DNA of 64,000 nucleotides from Enterococcus sp. CSURQ0835 (lineage in GTDB: Bacteria; Bacillota; Bacilli; Lactobacillales; Enterococcaceae), in contig NZ_CACSLH010000007.1 in the NCBI RefSeq assembly GCF_902706605.1, positions 1-64,000 of the forward strand. The letters are read 5' to 3'. This document shows, one piece after another, positions 17,555 through 25,708 of the stretch. The position numbers were made by a program, and so were the translations under genes. How positions within the stretch are numbered: the first letter of the stretch is position 1; the number at the start of each line of letters is the position of its first letter. The notes under the pieces were generated by a model, which had not been told where the DNA came from, ran no database searches, and saw only the letters and a program-made list of their open reading frames with translations.

Positions 17555-18709
17555 ATGACAGTGAACCGAATGATTTTAAATGAAACATCGTATTTTGGTA
17601 AAGGCGCGATCAAAGAAGTGGCGACTGAAGCAAAAAAACGCGGTTTCAAAAAAGCGTTAGTAGTAACGGATAAAGGCCTGATCAAATTTGAAGTGGCGAC
17701 AAAAGTAACAGCCGTCTTAGATGAGGCAGGCTTAGCGTATGAGATTTATGATGACATTGTACCAAACCCAACGATTGAAGATGTTCAACGAGGCGTCAAG
17801 GCAGCTAAAACTGCAGGAGCAGATTACATCGTAGCGATCGGTGGCGGATCATCAATCGACACGGCAAAAGCGATCGGTGTGATCATCACGAATCCAGAAT
17901 TTGAAGATGTTTTGAGCTTAGAAGGGGTAGCAGATACAAAAAATCCAGCTTTACCGATTTTAGCAGTACCGACGACTTCTGGAACGGCCGCTGAAGTAAC
18001 GATCAATTACGTGATCACCGATAAAGCTAACAGCCGTAAATTTGTTTGTGTCGATTCGCATGATATTCCAGTCGTTGCGTTTATCGATAGTGATATGATG
18101 ATGGGGATGCCAAAAGGATTATGTGCTTCGACCGGGATGGATGCGTTGACCCATGCCATCGAAGGGTACATCACAAAAGGCGCGTGGGAAATGACGGACA
18201 TGCTGCACATCAAAGCCATTGAAATCGTGGCGAACTCATTGCGAGATTCAGTTGAAGGCAAACAAGCTGCGCGGGAAGAAATGGCACTGGGTCAATACAT
18301 CGCCGGCATGGGCTTTTCAAATGTTGGTTTAGGTCTTGTTCACGGGATGGCACATCCACTATCTGCTTGGTATAACACGCCTCACGGAGTTGCTTGTGCG
18401 GCGTTATTACCATTGATCATGGACTACAATAAAGAATACACGGGAGAAAAATATCGGGACATCGCCGTGAAATTTGGCATTGAAGGAGCTGAAACGATGG
18501 CACTTTCTGCGGTCCGTGACGCGGCGGTTCAAGCGGTGAAACAATTAGGGATCGATGTCGGAATTCCGCAACATTTAGCTGAACTGGGGATGAAAGAAGC
18601 TGACATCGCCAAAATCGCTGAAGATGCTTACCGCGATGTTTGTACACCAGGAAACCCGCGCGATACTTCTGTGGAAGAGATCATCGCGTTATACAAATCA
18701 ATGCTATAA
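17555..18709 (+). CDS. fucO: Lactaldehyde reductase (iron-dependent alcohol dehydrogenase)
   Basis: Group III iron-dependent ADH, 384 aa, reducing L-lactaldehyde from the RhaD reaction to 1,2-propanediol with NADH. NAD-binding GGGSSIDTAKAIG is near residue 96. Metal-site histidines are in DALTHAIEGY and in HGMAHPLSAWYNTPHG. Length equals FucO/PduQ types. AAAGGAGCG precedes the ATG. It completes anaerobic rhamnose fermentation, regenerating NAD+. The leader contains AAACTAGACAC, similar to AAACTAGAAAC in the main rhamnose promoter. Confidence 0.93.
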   Translation: MTVNRMILNETSYFGKGAIKEVATEAKKRGFKKALVVTDKGLIKFEVATKVTAVLDEAGLAYEIYDDIVPNPTIEDVQRGVKAAKTAGADYIVAIGGGSSIDTAKAIGVIITNPEFEDVLSLEGVADTKNPALPILAVPTTSGTAAEVTINYVITDKANSRKFVCVDSHDIPVVAFIDSDMMMGMPKGLCASTGMDALTHAIEGYITKGAWEMTDMLHIKAIEIVANSLRDSVEGKQAAREEMALGQYIAGMGFSNVGLGLVHGMAHPLSAWYNTPHGVACAALLPLIMDYNKEYTGEKYRDIAVKFGIEGAETMALSAVRDAAVQAVKQLGIDVGIPQHLAELGMKEADIAKIAEDAYRDVCTPGNPRDTSVEEIIALYKSML

Positions 18710-18722
18710 GAGTTAAATAGCT

Positions 18723-18752
18723 GAGCGCACTTCAATTGGAGGTGCGCTTTTG
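18723..18752 (+). terminator. Rho-independent terminator after fucO
   Basis: AGCGCAC paired with GTGCGCT, extended by wobble pairs, then a short T-run. Confidence 0.75.
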
Positions 18753-18763
18753 TCTGGAAAATT

Positions 18764-19465
18764 TTACGCATGGAAGTAGAGCAGCTCAAAGGTTATGACT
18801 TGCGGATTTTCAGCAGTTGGCTGATCAGCAAAAAAAGTTTGTGTGAGCTGCGCTAATTTTTCAGGTGCCAAGTCATCGGCGAGATACGCCGTAAAAAAAT
18901 CTTTTGTGAGCGTTTCAGTCGAAGTAAAACTGAAACGCTGTGTTTGAAACGGAATTTGCTGCTGCAAGAGAAATTCTTTGTAGGCTTCATTTAAGTGGAG
19001 TGCAGGATCACTCATTTCAAACGGCGAAAACAGTCGATCTTTTTGTTCGACTAAGCGTAAGATCAGCACGTAGCTTTGTGCTAAGTGTTTCAACTGTAGC
19101 AGATCAGGAGGTGTCAACGCTGGATTCATCGCGCTAAAGATCACATCGATGGAATGCGGCGGTGTCGTGGCCAAAAAAGTTTGTTGGGTTTGTTTGTTCA
19201 AGCTTAGATTTGGCTGGCGACTTTTTGTCCGCGCGATCTCTAGCATCGCTTGAGAAAAATCTACGAGTAAGTAACGAGTCACGTAAGGCTGCAAAAAGGG
19301 TACGTAACGCCCGGTGCCGCCTGCTAGATCAACCAAAGTCTTAGCAGGTAAGATTTTTTCTGCCAGCAAAAACTCGGTGAGTGCTGGCTCGATCGCAGCG
19401 TTAGACTCTTGTTGGATTGCTTCATATTCAGCCGCAAATTCATCCCAAAATGTTTCATCGTCCAT
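18764..19465 (-). CDS. Class I SAM-dependent methyltransferase
   Basis: The 233-aa protein has a SAM-binding motif I LVDLAGGTGRYVPFLQP (about 43-60), acidic motif II LVDFSQAML and motif III-like VIFSAMNPAL. Substrate unknown. AAGGAGGCTTCCGT precedes ATG 19465. Monocistronic, next to the DUF915 hydrolase on the same strand but separated by a terminator. Confidence 0.8.
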   Translation of the reverse strand: MDDETFWDEFAAEYEAIQQESNAAIEPALTEFLLAEKILPAKTLVDLAGGTGRYVPFLQPYVTRYLLVDFSQAMLEIARTKSRQPNLSLNKQTQQTFLATTPPHSIDVIFSAMNPALTPPDLLQLKHLAQSYVLILRLVEQKDRLFSPFEMSDPALHLNEAYKEFLLQQQIPFQTQRFSFTSTETLTKDFFTAYLADDLAPEKLAQLTQTFFADQPTAENPQVITFELLYFHA

Positions 19466-19529
19466 ACGGAAGCCTCCTTTTTCATCCAGTCTAGCATAAA
19501 ATTAACCTGAGTTTGTTTTTCCGTTGCAC

Positions 19530-19560
19530 AAAAAAACGAACTGGAATCATTCCAATTCGC
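19530..19560 (-). terminator. Rho-independent terminator of the DUF915 gene
   Basis: On the minus strand, CGAATTGGAA pairs with TTCCAGTTCG around a short loop, followed by seven T. It lies directly after the stop at 19562. Confidence 0.85.
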
Positions 19561-19561
19561 T

Positions 19562-20383
19562 TTAATGAAAAATCGTTTCGATTGCTTGGGCTGCAACCGG
19601 ATTTGTTAAGAGATCACTGTGACTGGCATCGACTTCTAGCTCAGTGTAACTAGCACTGTTCTGATATAATTTAGCGCCGGCTTTCACACTAGCTAACTCG
19701 ACGGTGCCATCTGATTGTGTCGCATTTTGATCACCGGCGATATTAAGGACTGAAAGCTGCTCAGTCGGCAATTTATTCGCATTTTTTAAATAGCTGTTGA
19801 GCCAAGGACTGATAGCTTTTAATTGGTTGCCATGATTGTAATCGCCTACGTCGTTAAAAGGTGTCCCTAGTGTAATCAAATGATCTAACTGAGGGTCTTC
19901 AGGTAAGCGATCATTTTCTAAATAATCTGTGAGTACAAGGCCGCCATTAGAATGTGCGACTACATTGTAATTAGAAAAAGCATAACTTTCATGAACATAA
20001 GTCAGTGCTTGTTGATACCATTTTGCTTGTTTGGCGACGGCTGGTTGTCCATCACTTGCATCTTGAAACGCGATGACGACGATCGGATGTTTCGTTGCTT
20101 GATTTAAAGAGCCAGAAACCGCTAACGTGCCATCGGTTTTGACCGTGACTTTCATAACTGCGGTGTCAGGATCAGTTTCTTTTAATTTTTGGATCAATTC
20201 ATCGAAACGATCTGCGTCGCCGTTCGTTCCTGGAACCATGATAGTCGGTTCACTGATTTTTTGTTGCGTCGTGACTTGACTGCCGGCTAAAGCTGAGATC
20301 GACGAGTTGATGAATTGAAAGGTAAAGAAGAATAGTCCAACGAAAAGCAGAACTAAACTGTAATCGGTAATTGTTTTTTTCAT
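19562..20383 (-). CDS. DUF915 alpha/beta hydrolase, membrane-anchored or secreted
   Basis: A 273-aa protein with an N-terminal hydrophobic segment (about 8-28) after MKKTITD, so it is probably exported or anchored. The nucleophile elbow is VVAHSNGGLVLTDYL (Ser in HSNGG). An acidic residue in AGDQNATQSDGTV and a His in DASHSDLL complete a likely triad. Family members are lipase/esterase-like with unknown substrate. Start ATG 20383 has GAAGGTGAG upstream; the frame opens at 20488 without support. Monocistronic. Confidence 0.83.
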   Translation of the reverse strand: MKKTITDYSLVLLFVGLFFFTFQFINSSISALAGSQVTTQQKISEPTIMVPGTNGDADRFDELIQKLKETDPDTAVMKVTVKTDGTLAVSGSLNQATKHPIVVIAFQDASDGQPAVAKQAKWYQQALTYVHESYAFSNYNVVAHSNGGLVLTDYLENDRLPEDPQLDHLITLGTPFNDVGDYNHGNQLKAISPWLNSYLKNANKLPTEQLSVLNIAGDQNATQSDGTVELASVKAGAKLYQNSASYTELEVDASHSDLLTNPVAAQAIETIFH

Positions 20384-20555
20384 CTGTCTCACCTTCTTGT
20401 CTATAGCATAAAAGGTGAAACTTAAAGTAAGCTTAACGACAAACAGTAAAATCTCAACGGTCAGTCTCAGCCGTAAAAAATTGGGCAACGATCATTGCCT
20501 GCAAGGTTCATTTAGTTGACTTCAGCGATTAGCGGTGGTAATTTTCTAGCGACTA

Positions 20556-20589
20556 TAAAAAAAGCTGCCCCCTTTGATGGAAGCAACTT
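20556..20589 (-). terminator. Terminator of the 70-aa membrane protein gene
   Basis: Minus-strand stem AAGTTGC with GCAGCTT (one wobble) and CC/GG inner pairs, followed by seven T at 20562-20556. Confidence 0.6.
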
Positions 20590-20599
20590 AACTAGAAGT

Positions 20600-20812
20600 T
20601 TAAAAAATACTCATTAAAGCCAGTCCTTCTTCAATCAACGAACCACCAAATAAAATCAACGCGTCAATAAAGCCCACGGTCATATTAGTACCAAATAAAA
20701 CGGCGAGTTTATCGACGCCATTTTCAATTTGTTTTTCTTTGAAGTAGACTAAGAAGACATACATATTGACACCATACAGTAGCACGGTTGCTAAAATAAT
20801 TGCCCCTAACAT
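20600..20812 (-). CDS. Small two-helix membrane protein, 70 aa
   Basis: Not recognised. One helix lies at about residues 2-24 (LGAIILATVLLYGVNMYVFLVYF) and a second, Gly-rich one near 42-66 (LFGTNMTVGFIDALILFGGSL), with a charged KEKQIENGVDKL loop between. GAAGAGGTGTTGATC before ATG 20812 decides the start; a much longer frame to 21241 crosses the divergent ECF gene and is a shadow. A promoter TTACAA-16-TATACT lies at 20862-20835. Confidence 0.72.
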   Translation of the reverse strand: MLGAIILATVLLYGVNMYVFLVYFKEKQIENGVDKLAVLFGTNMTVGFIDALILFGGSLIEEGLALMSIF

Positions 20813-20834
20813 GATCAACACCTCTTCGCCTTTT

Positions 20835-20862
20835 AGTATACTGCTTTTCAACAAAATTGTAA
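20835..20862 (-). promoter_or_regulatory. Promoter of the 70-aa membrane protein gene
   Basis: Minus-strand TTACAA, 16-nt spacer, TATACT, about 25 nt before the ATG. Confidence 0.55.
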
Positions 20863-20987
20863 TCCCTTTCACTTGGATTCTTAGCGCTTCCTTACTTAAA
20901 ATGATCGTGGCGAAAGTCTTTTCTATCTTTAATTTGGATTTGTCGTTATAATATGAATTATCAATTAGAAAGAAAAAGGTGAGTGGA

Positions 20988-21584
20988 ATGCAAAGAAATC
21001 GGACGAAAGAAATGACGATCTTAGCGATGTTTATGGCACTGCAAGTTATTTTGATCGTACTGAATGAAATATTAGCCAGTGTTTGGCCGTTTCCGATCCA
21101 GCCAACGATTCTGATGGTGCCGGTCATCGTGTTGTCGATCGTGTTGGGACCTAAAATGGGAGGCTTCTTAGGTCTATGGTGGGGAATCCTTTCGGTGATC
21201 GTGGCTACCGTAACACCTGGGCCGGTCAATTTTATTTTCACCCCGTTCGTGCCCGTCCTTGGAACGAATCATGGTGATTGGCGTGCGCTGTTAGTATCGA
21301 TCGTGCCGCGGATCATCGTGGGGATCGCGCCGTATTTTATTTATCAACTCTTTGGACGAAAAAAAATCAGTAAGCTGGGGTTAGTGGTGACTGGAGTTGC
21401 GGGTTCGGTGATCAATACGATCTTTGTTTTATCGGCGATCTATTTGTTTTTTGCGGCCGAGTTGCATTGGACTCTGGCCACGCTTTTAGCTAGTATCGTC
21501 GCGACGAACTCAATTTTAGAAGCGGTGTTATCCGGCTTTTTAGTAGGCGCGATCACCCCGGCATTATTTAAGTTACGAAAATAA
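20988..21584 (+). CDS. ECF transporter S component (vitamin substrate-binding membrane protein)
   Basis: The 198-aa protein has about six helices and fits the S components that pair with the shared EcfA/A'/T energy module encoded elsewhere. N-terminal KEMTILAMFMALQVIL contains the AxxxA-type helix that meets EcfT. VIVLSIVLGPKMGGFLGLWWGILS and SIVPRIIVGIAPYFIYQLFG are typical of the pantothenate-like (PanT) S group; substrate is only a guess. Start ATG 20988 has AAGGTGAG upstream. TATAAT at 20947-20952 is a plausible -10; the leader is too short for a riboswitch. Confidence 0.8.
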   Translation: MQRNRTKEMTILAMFMALQVILIVLNEILASVWPFPIQPTILMVPVIVLSIVLGPKMGGFLGLWWGILSVIVATVTPGPVNFIFTPFVPVLGTNHGDWRALLVSIVPRIIVGIAPYFIYQLFGRKKISKLGLVVTGVAGSVINTIFVLSAIYLFFAAELHWTLATLLASIVATNSILEAVLSGFLVGAITPALFKLRK

Positions 21585-21589
21585 ATTCG

Positions 21590-21619
21590 ATCCCGTTCAG
21601 GTTGAGCGGGATTTTTTTT
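21590..21619 (+). terminator. Rho-independent terminator after the ECF gene
   Basis: TCCCGTTCA pairs with TTGAGCGGGA (one wobble), followed by eight to nine T. Confidence 0.88.
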
Positions 21620-21695
21620 ACGAAAGTGTCACCTCAGTAGGTCGTAGCGGAAAAAATTTTAGCGAGCAGCGAATAAAAATAGTGTAAGCAGATTT

Positions 21696-21725
21696 AGTGA
21701 CAATTTGTCACTTGTGCGTTAGACT
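21696..21725 (+). promoter_or_regulatory. Promoter with palindromic operator for the HrtBA-like genes
   Basis: A perfect 17-nt palindrome AGTGACAA-T-TTGTCACT (21696-21712) overlaps the -35 GTGACA (21697-21702). A 17-nt spacer leads to TAGACT (21720-21725). The half-sites TGACA-N3-TGTCA have the spacing of the lactococcal HrtR operator as I recall it. A repressor bound here would occlude the -35. No regulator gene is adjacent. Confidence 0.65.
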
Positions 21726-21806
21726 TGCCATCAGTTAAAACCGTTGGATTAAAAATAAAAAATTTTTTTAATCCTGTTACGAACGGTCAACAAAGGAGGA
21801 AAGCAG

Positions 21807-22871
21807 ATGTTTTTAGCACTGAAAGAAATTCGCTACGCAAAACTACGCTACGGTTTAGTGATCGGGATCATGCTATTAGTAGCTTATGTTGTTTTTATTT
21901 TATCCGGTCTGGCGTTTGGATTATCCAACCAATTCAAACAAGCGGTGGAAGATTGGCAGCCGACGGAAGTGATCTTGTCTACGGACAGCAACAAAACGTT
22001 TGCCGCTTCACAATTAAAAAATAGCGACCTCGACCAAGTGAACGCTCCGAAAAAAGTTGGGATCGGGATGCTGAGTGGTGCGATCAAAGAAGGCGATCAA
22101 CAATTAAACGTCACGTTGTTTGCGGGTAAAGCCGATGCTTTTTTCATACCGAAAGTAACTTCAGGACAAATGTTTGACCAAAAAAATGAAGTGATCATCT
22201 CAAAAAATCTAGCGGAACAAGGCTACAAAATCGGTGATGAGGTAAAGCTTGGCAGTTCCAAAACAAAATTGAAGATCACGGGTATTTTTAAGCCGACGTA
22301 TTTCAACGCGACACCAGTTGTTTACAGTTCACTAGCGACATGGCGCCAATTGAAATTTGGAAGTCAGTCTCTTAGCGATGATCAACCACTCACTGCGGTT
22401 TTGACTCGCGGGAGAACGACGATCAAACAAAACGGTACGGCAATCGAAAAATTATCGAAGACCCAATTCATCGACAATATCCCAGGTTATTCAGCCCAAA
22501 ATATCACGTTGATGGGGATGATCTACTTTTTATTTGTGATCGTCACGGCAGTTATTGGGATCTTCATGTATGTGATCACCTTGCAAAAAACTGCGATCTT
22601 TGGCGTCATGAAAGCTCAAGGGATCAGCAATCAGTTTATCGCACGTTCCATTATCAGTCAGTCATTGATCGTGGGCATAATCGGTTCTGGCCTGGCCTTT
22701 TTATTGGCTTACTTAACCAGTTTTATTTTGCCGACTGCAATGCCGTTTGCGATCGATCTTTCTCAATGGTTGTTAGATAGTGGGATCTTGATTGCAGCAG
22801 CGGTTTTAGGCGGACTATTTTCGATTCGGACGGTGGCGCAAGTCGATCCGATCACAGCGATTGGAGGGTAA
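21807..22871 (+). CDS. hrtB: ABC transporter permease, HrtB/FtsX-like (probable heme efflux)
   Basis: The 354-aa permease has one N-terminal helix (about 17-38), a large extracytoplasmic domain (about 45-235) and three C-terminal helices (FtsX topology). The start MFLALKEIRYAKLRYGLVIG and length match HrtB-type heme exporters. AAAGGAGGAAAGCAG precedes the ATG. Directly followed after 3 nt by its ATPase. Heme or other toxic amphiphile export is inferred from family and the operator; not provable from sequence. Confidence 0.7.
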   Translation: MFLALKEIRYAKLRYGLVIGIMLLVAYVVFILSGLAFGLSNQFKQAVEDWQPTEVILSTDSNKTFAASQLKNSDLDQVNAPKKVGIGMLSGAIKEGDQQLNVTLFAGKADAFFIPKVTSGQMFDQKNEVIISKNLAEQGYKIGDEVKLGSSKTKLKITGIFKPTYFNATPVVYSSLATWRQLKFGSQSLSDDQPLTAVLTRGRTTIKQNGTAIEKLSKTQFIDNIPGYSAQNITLMGMIYFLFVIVTAVIGIFMYVITLQKTAIFGVMKAQGISNQFIARSIISQSLIVGIIGSGLAFLLAYLTSFILPTAMPFAIDLSQWLLDSGILIAAAVLGGLFSIRTVAQVDPITAIGG

Positions 22872-22874
22872 ACA

Positions 22875-23576
22875 ATGAAAGACATTTTAATCATGAAGCA
22901 GATCATCAAAAAATTTGGTCACGGCCATGCAGAGATCACCGCGTTAAAAGGAATTGATTTTAGCATTAAGCAAGGGGAATTTATCAGTATCATTGGGCCA
23001 TCGGGTTCGGGTAAAAGTACCTTTTTAACGATCTCTGGCGGCTTGCAAAATCCAACGAGCGGAGAGATCATCATCAATGGAACGAATTTTTCAACGTTGA
23101 ATGAAAAAAGGCGCGCCCGATTGCGGTTTAAAGAATTAGGTTTTATTTTGCAAAGTTCCAACTTGATACCTTTTTTAAAGATCAAAGAACAATTTTATCT
23201 CGTAGATAACGTTGAAAAACGCACGCAGCAAGAAGCCAAAATCGATGCGTTGCTAGACTCGCTGGATGTTTTAGCGTTAAAAAATAAATATCCGAACGAA
23301 TTATCTGGCGGTGAGCGACAACGGGTTGCGATCGGCCGCGCATTGTACAATGAACCTAGTTTGATCTTGGCCGACGAGCCGACTGCTAGTTTAGATACTG
23401 ATCACGCGTACGATGTAGTCAAATTATTAGTCAAAGAAGCGCACGAAAAAGAAAAAGCGACGATCATGGTCACCCATGATCCGCGAATGGTCAAGTGGAG
23501 TGATCGGATCTTTCGGATGGAAGATGGTCTACTCGTAGAAGAACCCATGCCAACGGAGCATGAAAAATCAAATTGA
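22875..23576 (+). CDS. hrtA: ABC transporter ATP-binding protein, HrtA-like
   Basis: The 233-aa ATPase of the MacB/LolD-like class has Walker A GPSGSGKST (about 41-49), Q-loop LQSSNLIPF, signature LSGGERQRVAIGRAL, Walker B LILADEPTASLD and H-loop VTHDPRM. All catalytic residues are present. Its ribosome site GGAGGG overlaps the end of hrtB, suggesting translational coupling and equal stoichiometry. Confidence 0.82.
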   Translation: MKDILIMKQIIKKFGHGHAEITALKGIDFSIKQGEFISIIGPSGSGKSTFLTISGGLQNPTSGEIIINGTNFSTLNEKRRARLRFKELGFILQSSNLIPFLKIKEQFYLVDNVEKRTQQEAKIDALLDSLDVLALKNKYPNELSGGERQRVAIGRALYNEPSLILADEPTASLDTDHAYDVVKLLVKEAHEKEKATIMVTHDPRMVKWSDRIFRMEDGLLVEEPMPTEHEKSN

Positions 23577-23580
23577 AACC

Positions 23581-23625
23581 AAAAAAGATCGCTGAGCAAG
23601 TCCTTGCTTTTTCAGCGGTCTTTTT
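23581..23625 (+). terminator. Rho-independent terminator after hrtA
   Basis: Long stem with AAAAAAGATCGCTGA on one arm and TTCAGCGGTCTTTTT on the other, inner GCAAG/CTTGC pairs, ending in T-run. Confidence 0.88.
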
Positions 23626-23653
23626 AGTAGGGTAAAAAGAGGAGGTGTTGCAG

Positions 23654-23986
23654 ATGAAACGTTTGAAAGTTGAAGTGACCGTAGATCGCCCGCTGGGGTA
23701 TACCGATCAATTTGGAAATGTTTATCCGTTAAATTACGGTTTTGTAGCTGGGGTGATCGGGGGCGATGGCGAGGCTCAAGACGCTTACATCGTTACGGAA
23801 GATTCGGATATTTTGACCACATTTGTCGGTGAAGTAGTAGCAGTTGCCGTACGCCAAGATGATGTGGAAGAAAAATGGATCGTGACCGATGGCAGTCGTG
23901 AGTATTCTGCGGCTGAATTGTATCAAAAAGTCGCGTTTATGGAACAATATTTCAAAACGACGATCAAACTAGTCGGCGCAGATTGA
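23654..23986 (+). CDS. Inorganic pyrophosphatase-like short protein
   Basis: The 110-aa protein starts like a type I PPase (VTVDRPLGYTDQFGNVYPLNYGFV, then GGDGEAQDAYIV at about 40-51). It is far shorter than the usual 170-180 aa and lacks the C-terminal metal-binding part. Similar short proteins are annotated as pyrophosphatase in Firmicutes, but activity is doubtful. Start ATG 23654 follows GGAGGTGTTGC; TTG 23645 is too near that site. Monocistronic with its own terminator. Confidence 0.72.
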   Translation: MKRLKVEVTVDRPLGYTDQFGNVYPLNYGFVAGVIGGDGEAQDAYIVTEDSDILTTFVGEVVAVAVRQDDVEEKWIVTDGSREYSAAELYQKVAFMEQYFKTTIKLVGAD

Positions 23987-23991
23987 TGTTA

Positions 23992-24031
23992 GACGGAAGG
24001 GACGAAGAAAATCGTTCGTTCCGTTTTTTTT
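23992..24031 (+). terminator. Rho-independent terminator
   Basis: ACGGAA..GACGA pairs with TCGTT..TTCCGT around AGAAAA, then nine T. A promoter with extended -10 TGC-TATACT (24042-24050) for the next gene follows directly. Confidence 0.85.
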
Positions 24032-24074
24032 TGCTGGGCTATGCTATACTTTTATCAAAAAGGAGGCGTTCTAA

Positions 24075-24854
24075 ATGAAAGTGTTGCCAATCAAAGAAGC
24101 CGCAAATGTCCGTGACTTAGGGGGTTATGTCACACGTTCAGGAAAACAAACTGCTGCAAAAAAAGTGATCCGATCGGCGGCAATCGATACGTTGACGCCA
24201 ACTGATAAACAATATTTTGCGGAGTATGGGCTGCAAACGATCGTGGATTTTCGTTCGGCTGATGAGCGGGCTAAAAAACCGGATCAAGTGATCGAGCAAG
24301 TCGAAAATATTTTTTTACCGATCTTTCCCATCGATGAAACAGGCGTATCAGCAGCGCCCAATCAATTGTTCAATCAAATCCAAAATGGTCAAGCCGCGCA
24401 TGAGCAGATGATCGAAGTGTATCGGCATTTTATTTTAGACGAGCATGCCAAAAAACAATACCGCCGTTACTTTGAGATCTTATTAGCTAATCCGACGCCG
24501 CAAAAAAGTGTGTTGTTCCATTGTACCGCCGGAAAAGATCGAACGGGTTTTGCCGCTGCTGTGTTGTTGAAGTTGTTGGGGGTACCAAATGAAATCATTC
24601 AAACGGATTATTTGGCAACGAACGTGTATTTGAAACCGCGGATCGATGCCATGCTGGCAGAAGCCAAAACAGCGGGTGCTTCAGCTGAATTATTACATGA
24701 GATCACCGACTTATTAGCGGCTAAGCCAGAATATTTGGCTGCTAGTTTTGCTGAGATCAAACAAACCTATGGGACATTCGAAGAGTTCGTAGCGAAAGGA
24801 CTGCAGCTCAACGCGCAAGCGATCGCAGATTTGCAAAAAATTTATTTAGTGTAG
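24075..24854 (+). CDS. Tyrosine/lipid protein phosphatase (Y_phosphatase3 family)
   Basis: The 259-aa dual-specificity-type phosphatase has the P-loop HCTAGKDRTG with nucleophile Cys150 and Arg156. NVRDLGGY at 11-18 is the family N-terminal motif, and IVDFRSADER near 56-65 is a further conserved stretch. Listeria LipA-type relatives dephosphorylate phosphotyrosine and phosphoinositides; here no signal peptide, so it is cytoplasmic. AAAGGAGG precedes the ATG. First gene of a three-gene unit with the ketosamine kinase and thioesterase. Confidence 0.9.
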   Translation: MKVLPIKEAANVRDLGGYVTRSGKQTAAKKVIRSAAIDTLTPTDKQYFAEYGLQTIVDFRSADERAKKPDQVIEQVENIFLPIFPIDETGVSAAPNQLFNQIQNGQAAHEQMIEVYRHFILDEHAKKQYRRYFEILLANPTPQKSVLFHCTAGKDRTGFAAAVLLKLLGVPNEIIQTDYLATNVYLKPRIDAMLAEAKTAGASAELLHEITDLLAAKPEYLAASFAEIKQTYGTFEEFVAKGLQLNAQAIADLQKIYLV

Positions 24855-24863
24855 GTGAGTGGG

Positions 24864-25706
24864 ATGAAAGAACTACTGAAAGAACTACTGAAAGAACTCG
24901 ACTTGCAACAAAAATTTTTACCGATCAATGGCGGCGATATCAATCAAGCGTTTCGGGTAACCGATGGCCAGTCGGATTATTTTTTGAAAGTCCATCCACA
25001 AATGGACGAGAATTTTTTTGCGGCGGAAGTAGACGGCTTGCAGGCGTTAGGTGAAGTTGTCCGCGTGCCGAAAGTTTATCAAGTGGGGAAATGCGGTGAA
25101 CAAGCGTACTTGCTGTTGGAGTGGATCACACCAGGAACCGGTGACCCGAAAGATCTAGCGCGGGAGTTGAGCAAGTTACACCAGAAAAAAGCGGCGACCT
25201 TTGGCTATCCACGAGCTAATTTTATGGGGATTTTGCCGCAAAAAAATCATGAAAGCCAAAACTGGCCAAATTTTTATTTTACAGAACGGTTAGAAGTTCA
25301 AATCGAGTTGGCTAAAGCCCGTAATCGCTGGCAGCCAGAACGCGAAAAAAATTACCAACGCTTAAAAGCTCGAACACTTAAAACGTGGCAGACTGAAACA
25401 TTTACCCCGAGTTTACTGCATGGGGATTTTTGGAGTGGCAACACCTTTTATGATGAAAATGGAGCACCAGTCTTTGTGGACCCAGCAGTTTCTTATGGCG
25501 ATCGGGAAGTCGATCTAGCAATGGCGCAGCTTTTCGGTGGTTTTCGGCGCGAATTTTTTACCGCGTATCAAGAATTTTTACCGTTGAAAACGGGTTGGCA
25601 AGCACGTTTACCGATCTATCAACTGTATTACTTGTTAGTTCATTTAAATATTTTTGGAGAAAGTTACGGCGGCGCAGTCGACCGTATCTTAATGGGAGGA
25701 AATTAA
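24864..25706 (+). CDS. Fructosamine/ketosamine-3-kinase family protein
   Basis: The 280-aa APH-fold kinase fits the fructosamine kinase family, which phosphorylates protein- or amino-acid-bound ketosamines to trigger deglycation. It has NGGDINQAFRV, YFLKVHP (ATP Lys), catalytic SLLHGDFWSGNTFY and metal-binding FVDPAVSYGDREVDLAM. The N-terminus MKELLKELLKEL is encoded by an in-frame 12-bp tandem repeat. ATG 24864 is preferred to GTG 24855, which belongs to the ribosome site. Co-transcribed with its flanking genes. Confidence 0.88.
   Translation: MKELLKELLKELDLQQKFLPINGGDINQAFRVTDGQSDYFLKVHPQMDENFFAAEVDGLQALGEVVRVPKVYQVGKCGEQAYLLLEWITPGTGDPKDLARELSKLHQKKAATFGYPRANFMGILPQKNHESQNWPNFYFTERLEVQIELAKARNRWQPEREKNYQRLKARTLKTWQTETFTPSLLHGDFWSGNTFYDENGAPVFVDPAVSYGDREVDLAMAQLFGGFRREFFTAYQEFLPLKTGWQARLPIYQLYYLLVHLNIFGESYGGAVDRILMGGN
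24866..24898 (+). repeat. 12-bp tandem repeat inside the ketosamine kinase start
   Basis: GAAAGAACTACT is repeated twice exactly, plus a further GAAAGAACT. Each copy encodes KELL, so copy number changes would stay in frame. Confidence 0.9.
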
Positions 25707-25708
25707 TT

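Noticed and set aside
20813-21241. N-terminal extension of the minus-strand frame opposite the ECF gene
   Set aside because: It is the antisense of the ECF S-component and crosses a promoter; only the last 70 codons have a ribosome site.
25595-25708. Upstream extension of the thioesterase frame
   Set aside because: It overlaps the kinase gene; GGGAGGA and TTG 25709 give a better start.
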